Position numbers and translations under genes: made by a program. Source: Flavobacteriaceae bacterium PS02338 (GTDB taxonomy: Bacteria; Bacteroidota; Bacteroidia; Sphingobacteriales; Sphingobacteriaceae). Taken from it: a stretch of 64,000 nucleotides of DNA. The stretch is from positions 496,001 through 560,000 of the forward strand of contig JASCOD010000002.1 in the NCBI GenBank assembly GCA_029959615.1, given 5' to 3'. Positions 60,465-64,000 of this stretch are shown piece by piece; the stretch's first letter is position 1, and each line of letters starts with the position of its first letter. The notes below the pieces were generated by a model. That model saw only the letters and a list, made by a program, of their open reading frames with translations, made no database searches and had not been told where the DNA came from.

Positions 60465-61463
60465 ATGAAAGAAACGGTTGTTAGCGGGATTAGATCCACA
60501 GGAAAACTCCATTTAGGAAATTATTATGGTGCGGTAAAAAACTTCATCAAAATGCAGGAAGAGTATAATTGTTATTTTTTCATTGCAGATTGGCATTCCC
60601 TAACAACACACCCTACCCCAGAAAATTTACACGGTAATATCAAAAATGTATTGGTAGATTATTTGGCTTGTGGGCTAAATCCAGAAGAAAGTACTATTTA
60701 TGTACAGTCTGATGTACCTGAAATTGCTGAGCTATATTTATACCTAAATATGAATGCTTATTTAGGTGAATTAGAAAGAGCTACTTCATTTAAAGACAAA
60801 GTACGTGCTAGTCCAGATAATGTGAATGCAGGTTTGCTTACTTATCCAGTATTAATGAGTGCTGATATTTTGATACACAAAGCAACCAAAGTACCTGTAG
60901 GTAAAGATCAAGAACAGCATTTAGAGATGGCTCGTACTTTCGGTAATCGTTTTAACCGCTTGTACAATCAAGAATATTTTCCAGAGCCTTATGCCTTCAG
61001 TTACACTGAGAAACTAGTAAAAGTTCCAGGATTGGATGGTAAAGGTAAAATGGGTAAATCTGAAGGTGATGCCAATTGCGTTTACCTTTCTGATACGCCA
61101 GAAGCTATTCGTAAAAAGGTTTCAAGAGCAGTTACAGATAGTGGTCCCACGGCAGAAAACCAAGAAAAACCAGAAGCAATTCAAAATTTGTTCGATTTGA
61201 TGAAGATTGTTTCTCCCGAAGACACATTAAATCACTTTGATGATTTGTATAACAAGATGGCCATCCGTTATGGCGATTTTAAGAAGCAATTGGCCGAGGA
61301 TATGATTATCGCTACCGATCCGGTAAGAGAAAAAATTAACGACATTGCGAATGATTCTGCTTATTTGCAAAAAGTTGCCCGTTTAGGTGCCGAGAAAGCT
61401 AGAGAGAGTGCTCAAAAAACAATCAGAGAAGTACGCGAATTAATAGGATTTAAAAGTTTTTAA
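60465..61463 (+). CDS. trpS: Tryptophanyl-tRNA synthetase
   Basis: A 332-residue class I synthetase with the HIGH-type motif GKLHLGN (residues 13-19), DWHSLTTHPTP, GKDQEQHLEMAR and the KMSKS-type motif KMGKS near residue 196. Length is normal for bacterial TrpS. It charges tRNA-Trp in the cytoplasm. The preceding gene is plsC on the opposite strand, so trpS has its own promoter. Confidence 0.97.
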   Translation: MKETVVSGIRSTGKLHLGNYYGAVKNFIKMQEEYNCYFFIADWHSLTTHPTPENLHGNIKNVLVDYLACGLNPEESTIYVQSDVPEIAELYLYLNMNAYLGELERATSFKDKVRASPDNVNAGLLTYPVLMSADILIHKATKVPVGKDQEQHLEMARTFGNRFNRLYNQEYFPEPYAFSYTEKLVKVPGLDGKGKMGKSEGDANCVYLSDTPEAIRKKVSRAVTDSGPTAENQEKPEAIQNLFDLMKIVSPEDTLNHFDDLYNKMAIRYGDFKKQLAEDMIIATDPVREKINDIANDSAYLQKVARLGAEKARESAQKTIREVRELIGFKSF

Positions 61464-61525
61464 TTAATATTGTGATAAACGATTAACGCTGTTCAAATCG
61501 TAAATCTAAAATCGTAAATCATTTT

Positions 61526-62140
61526 ATGCATATAGCAATAGTAGGCAACATAGGTGCTGGAAAAACGACACTAACAGGTTTGTTAGCAAAAAATTATGGA
61601 TGGGAAGCACTTTATGAGGCTGTAGATAACAATCCTTATTTAGAGGATTTTTATAGCGATATGAAGCGCTGGAGTTTCAACCTACAGATTTACTTCTTGA
61701 ATAGTCGCTTTCAGCAGATTGTAGATATAGAGAACAAAAAAAGAAACGTAATACAGGATCGTACCATCTACGAAGATGCACACATTTTTGCTGATAACTT
61801 GCATGAAATGGGGCTAATGACTAGTCGCGATCACGATAATTATAGAGCAATTTTTGATAATATTACCTCTTTCATCAAACCACCAGATTTATTGGTTTAT
61901 TTGAGAGCCTCTGTACCTACGTTAGTGAACAACATTCAACGTAGAGGGAGAGAATATGAAGCGAGTATCCGTATTGACTATCTTTCTAAGCTGAATGAAA
62001 AATACGAAACTTGGATTAAAAACTATAAATTGGGCAAATTGTTAATTTTAGATAAGGACAAATTAGATTTCACTAATAATCCTGAAGATTTGGGAACCGT
62101 AATCCAATCTATCGAAGCAGAAATTAATGGTTTGTTTTAG
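61526..62140 (+). CDS. Deoxynucleoside kinase
   Basis: A 204-residue P-loop kinase of the dNK/dGK-dAK family: GNIGAGKTTL (residues 7-16), QDRTIYEDAHIFADNL (ERS-type motif) and a lid RRGREYE with arginines. It phosphorylates deoxynucleosides for salvage; specificity is not clear from sequence. It starts a plus-strand run with DUF5808 and kdsB. Confidence 0.93.
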   Translation: MHIAIVGNIGAGKTTLTGLLAKNYGWEALYEAVDNNPYLEDFYSDMKRWSFNLQIYFLNSRFQQIVDIENKKRNVIQDRTIYEDAHIFADNLHEMGLMTSRDHDNYRAIFDNITSFIKPPDLLVYLRASVPTLVNNIQRRGREYEASIRIDYLSKLNEKYETWIKNYKLGKLLILDKDKLDFTNNPEDLGTVIQSIEAEINGLF

Positions 62141-62160
62141 AATCTAAAAACAATAATGAT

Positions 62161-62358
62161 ATGGGTAAAGATTTCTTTCATGAAGATCCGGATAATTGGA
62201 AATGGGGAATTCTTTATTTCAATAAAAGAGACCATAGAGCTATTGTACCTAAAAGAAATCCTATGATGGGCTGGACATTTAACTTTGCGCATCCTGTAGG
62301 TTATGTCTTTTTAGCTTTAATTCTTCTATTAATTGTTTATCAATCAATGTATTCATGA
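62161..62358 (+). CDS. DUF5808 small membrane protein
   Basis: A 65-residue protein with FHEDPDNWKWGILYFNKRDHRAIVPKR and one C-terminal membrane segment (GYVFLALILLLIVYQSMY). The DPDNWKWG...FNKRD signature is that of DUF5808. It overlaps kdsB by 4 bases (ATGA), so it is translationally coupled to it. Confidence 0.87.
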   Translation: MGKDFFHEDPDNWKWGILYFNKRDHRAIVPKRNPMMGWTFNFAHPVGYVFLALILLLIVYQSMYS

Positions 62359-63086
62359 CAAAAATTATCGGCATTATACCAGCAAGGTATGCTTCAACTC
62401 GTTTTCCAGGTAAACCCTTGGTGGATATCCATGGTAAAACCATGATACAAAGGGTTTATGAGCAATCAATACAAACTAAAGGTTTAGCTAATGTAGTGAT
62501 AGCTACCGATGATGAACGTATTGCAGAAGAAGTAACTAATTTTGGCGGAAAATATGTGATGACCTCCTCTACTCACCAAAGTGGAACAGACCGTTGTGCG
62601 GAGGTTGCAGAAAAAATGCCAGAATACGACATTGTCATTAATATACAAGGTGATGAACCTTATATTAGTCCAGAACAGATTGAGCTGTTAAGCACTTGCT
62701 TTGAAGATAAAAACACACAGCTTGCTACTCTGATCAAAGAAATACATACCGATGAGGAGTTATTCAATGTAAACATTCCTAAAGTGGTAATCAACTCTCG
62801 TCAAGAGGCTTTATACTTTAGTAGGCAGACTATCCCGTTTATTCGTAACGAGGAAAAAGAAAACTGGTCTAAATCACATCAGTTTTACAAACACATTGGC
62901 ATTTACGGCTACCGTAGGGATATTTTGTTAGCATTAACTAAACTTCAGCCTTCTTCATTAGAATTGACGGAAAGTTTAGAACAATTACGTTGGCTAGAAA
63001 ATGGTTTTACCATCAAAACTAAAGTGACTAATCTGGAAACCATTGCCATAGATACACCAGAAGATCTAAAGAAAATATCAAAATAA
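62355..63086 (+). CDS. kdsB: CMP-KDO synthetase (3-deoxy-manno-octulosonate cytidylyltransferase)
   Basis: A 243-residue nucleotidyltransferase: GIIPARYASTRFPGKPLVDIHGKTMIQRVYEQ, VVIATDDERIA and NIQGDEPYISPEQI. It activates KDO as CMP-KDO for lipopolysaccharide inner core, which supports a Gram-negative outer membrane. Start overlaps the DUF5808 stop. Confidence 0.96.
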   Translation: MTKIIGIIPARYASTRFPGKPLVDIHGKTMIQRVYEQSIQTKGLANVVIATDDERIAEEVTNFGGKYVMTSSTHQSGTDRCAEVAEKMPEYDIVINIQGDEPYISPEQIELLSTCFEDKNTQLATLIKEIHTDEELFNVNIPKVVINSRQEALYFSRQTIPFIRNEEKENWSKSHQFYKHIGIYGYRRDILLALTKLQPSSLELTESLEQLRWLENGFTIKTKVTNLETIAIDTPEDLKKISK

Positions 63087-63119
63087 TTTATTTATATTAA
63101 GGCCATTAAATCATTTGTA

Positions 63120-63659
63120 ATGAAGAAGTTTACTGTTCCTGCATTATTGATTATTGGCTTATTGTATGCTTGTAATTCTTCTACTTCGGAAAGAAGTACA
63201 GACAATGCCGAAGATCTTGAAAAAACAATAACATTTGCATTTTCTGATACAACCGAACTAGATACGTTTAAAGTAGCTTTAGTTGGTAAAGACACTAAAG
63301 ATATGCAGTTATTGTTTACAATCAAATCTGCTGTTGGTAAAGAAATTTATAGGCAGGAAATTAAGACTAGTGAACTGCTAAAGAATTATATTGCTACCGC
63401 AGATATGAAAAAGGAAAGCGATAAGATGAAGTTCTTAAAGGAGGAAATTGCTTATTTTTTTGAAGAACATCACTTTCTAGAGCCTGCAGTTACGCCAGAT
63501 GAGCAGCCAGATAAAAATGTTCCAGATAAAGCGTTCTATAACGAACTTAAACAAAATGGATTAAACGGTTTTGATTATCGTTTGGGTAAGGATCACAATG
63601 TATATATTGCTTGGTCTACTAAGGAGCAAAAAGTAAAGGTTTATTATAAATGCTGTTAG
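63120..63659 (+). CDS. Hypothetical lipoprotein
   Basis: A 179-residue lipoprotein with signal and lipobox GLLYACNSS. The mature part is acidic and hydrophilic, with a FLKEEIAYFFEEHHFLEPAV segment. I do not recognise the family. It lies 33 bases after kdsB and is followed by a dispersed palindrome. Confidence 0.7.
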   Translation: MKKFTVPALLIIGLLYACNSSTSERSTDNAEDLEKTITFAFSDTTELDTFKVALVGKDTKDMQLLFTIKSAVGKEIYRQEIKTSELLKNYIATADMKKESDKMKFLKEEIAYFFEEHHFLEPAVTPDEQPDKNVPDKAFYNELKQNGLNGFDYRLGKDHNVYIAWSTKEQKVKVYYKCC

Positions 63660-63663
63660 TTTT

Positions 63664-63724
63664 TTAGCCACAGATGCACAAATTTTATATATATCTTGAA
63701 ATATATCTGTGCATCTGTGGCTAA
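63664..63724. repeat. Dispersed palindrome, TAGCCACAGATGCACAGAT family (best copy)
   Basis: TTAGCCACAGATGCACA (63664-63680) and TGTGCATCTGTGGCTAA (63708-63724) are perfect 17-bp arms; the centre (ATATATATCTTGAAATATATC) is also partly self-complementary. Confidence 0.88.
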
Positions 63725-63739
63725 CTTAAAAAAACATCA

Positions 63740-63747
63740 TAACTTTG
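63740..63747 (+). promoter_or_regulatory. -7 box directly before the last gene
   Basis: TAACTTTG matches TAnnTTTG and ends 5 bases before the ATG at 63753, implying a leaderless or near-leaderless transcript. A -33 TTTG is not evident. Confidence 0.5.
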
Positions 63748-63752
63748 CGGCA

Positions 63753-64000
63753 ATGAAAATCTGTAGAAAATTAGTCGCAGGGTTATTGTTGGTTGGTATT
63801 TTGGCCAATTGCTTTAACTATTGGATTGTTTCTACCTCCTACCATTTCAATAAATCCTACATTTCAGCTGTATTATGTACCAACAAAGACAAACCAGAGC
63901 GACACTGCGAAGGAAAATGTTTTTTGGACATCAAACTGAAGGAGCTTGAGCAAAAGAACAAACAAGATCAAGAGCACATGAAGAGGGTAATTGAAACGGT
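63753..64000 (+). CDS. Cys-containing membrane-anchored protein, 3' end outside window
   Basis: The first 82 codons of an open frame running off the window. An N-terminal hydrophobic segment (LVAGLLLVGILANCF) is followed by LCTNKDKPERHCEGKCFL (Cys42, Cys52, Cys56, with His51 adjacent) and a charged helix (LKELEQKNKQDQEHMKR). The C-x9-C-x3-C cluster suggests metal binding or a disulfide. I recall similar small proteins next to outer-membrane receptors in this phylum, but cannot name the family. Confidence 0.6.
   Translation, partial: MKICRKLVAGLLLVGILANCFNYWIVSTSYHFNKSYISAVLCTNKDKPERHCEGKCFLDIKLKELEQKNKQDQEHMKRVIET

Noticed and set aside
1..64000. Prophage, integrated plasmid or insertion sequence
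   Set aside because: No integrase, transposase, phage structural or conjugation gene is visible; gene content is core-like throughout.

Overview
This window is a stretch of ordinary chromosome from a low-GC member of the Bacteroidota, most probably family Sphingobacteriaceae (Pedobacter or a close relative). The assignment is inference. It rests on DUF3857 and DUF4296 proteins, GxxExxY and four-helix-bundle proteins, a futalosine-type menaquinone route, YajQ, Hsp20 and PduO-type proteins of Bacteroidota style, promoters of the TTTG / TAnnTTTG type, and a near absence of Shine-Dalgarno sequences. No prophage, integron, insertion sequence, CRISPR array or rRNA operon is visible.

Layout. 1-3.5 kb: two overlapping DUF3857/transglutaminase-fold genes, the first cut by the window edge and lacking its catalytic Cys and His. 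3.5-8.4 kb (minus): mutS, then an NlpC/P60 lipoprotein and three secreted thioredoxin-fold proteins. 8.5-11.5 kb: 2H phosphoesterase, Lys-rich basic protein, lone receiver domain, CBS protein and a secreted protein. 11.5-14.1 kb (minus): mqnE, a histidine phosphatase and mqnA. 14.4-16.6 kb: hotdog thioesterase, then a MATE pump behind a leader with two short ORFs. 16.8-21.3 kb: envelope genes (ddl, PASTA protein, mltG, YbgC-like thioesterase, BrkB). 21.5-22.0 kb: two identical tRNA-Ser(TGA) genes. 22.1-23.6 kb: two tandem homologous membrane proteins and a hypothetical. 23.7-31.4 kb: a carbon and polyphosphate block, with ROK (polyphosphate-glucokinase-like) kinase, gnd, zwf and pgl facing ppk1-ppx. 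31.6-39.2 kb: mixed small genes, including a histone-H1-like protein, yajQ, hsp20, folB, glutaryl-CoA dehydrogenase and GxxExxY. 39.3-44.1 kb: lysA, lysC and a phosphohexomutase. 44.2-47.6 kb: a small lipoprotein, a 3-hydroxyisobutyrate-dehydrogenase-like gene, and CoA-transferase genes scoA/scoB split by a four-helix-bundle gene. 47.7-57.8 kb: PQQ-type sugar dehydrogenase, mutS2, DUF4296, YggS, GNAT, RsiV-like, a second aspartokinase, a THUMP-like methyltransferase and others. 57.9-64 kb: LolD-type ATPase, gatC, plsC, trpS, deoxynucleoside kinase, DUF5808, kdsB and lipoproteins.

How parts work together: polyphosphate kinase, exopolyphosphatase and a polyphosphate-glucokinase-like ROK protein sit beside a complete oxidative pentose-phosphate set, suggesting polyphosphate-linked entry of glucose into NADPH production. 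lysA and lysC act in diaminopimelate/lysine synthesis, and ddl, mltG and the PASTA protein act on peptidoglycan.

The most unusual content is intergenic. (1) A leader with a canonical promoter and two tandem mini-ORFs precedes the MATE gene; the first mini-ORF carries an Arg-Ile-Arg motif like known macrolide stalling peptides. (2) Two tandem arrays with a strict 11-bp period (about 15 units near 60.1 kb and 5 units near 14.9 kb) share a related unit. (3) Many dispersed palindromes fill gene ends, and two small genes, GxxExxY and the four-helix-bundle gene, are each bracketed by direct copies of such repeats. These are sequence observations; their functions are hypotheses.
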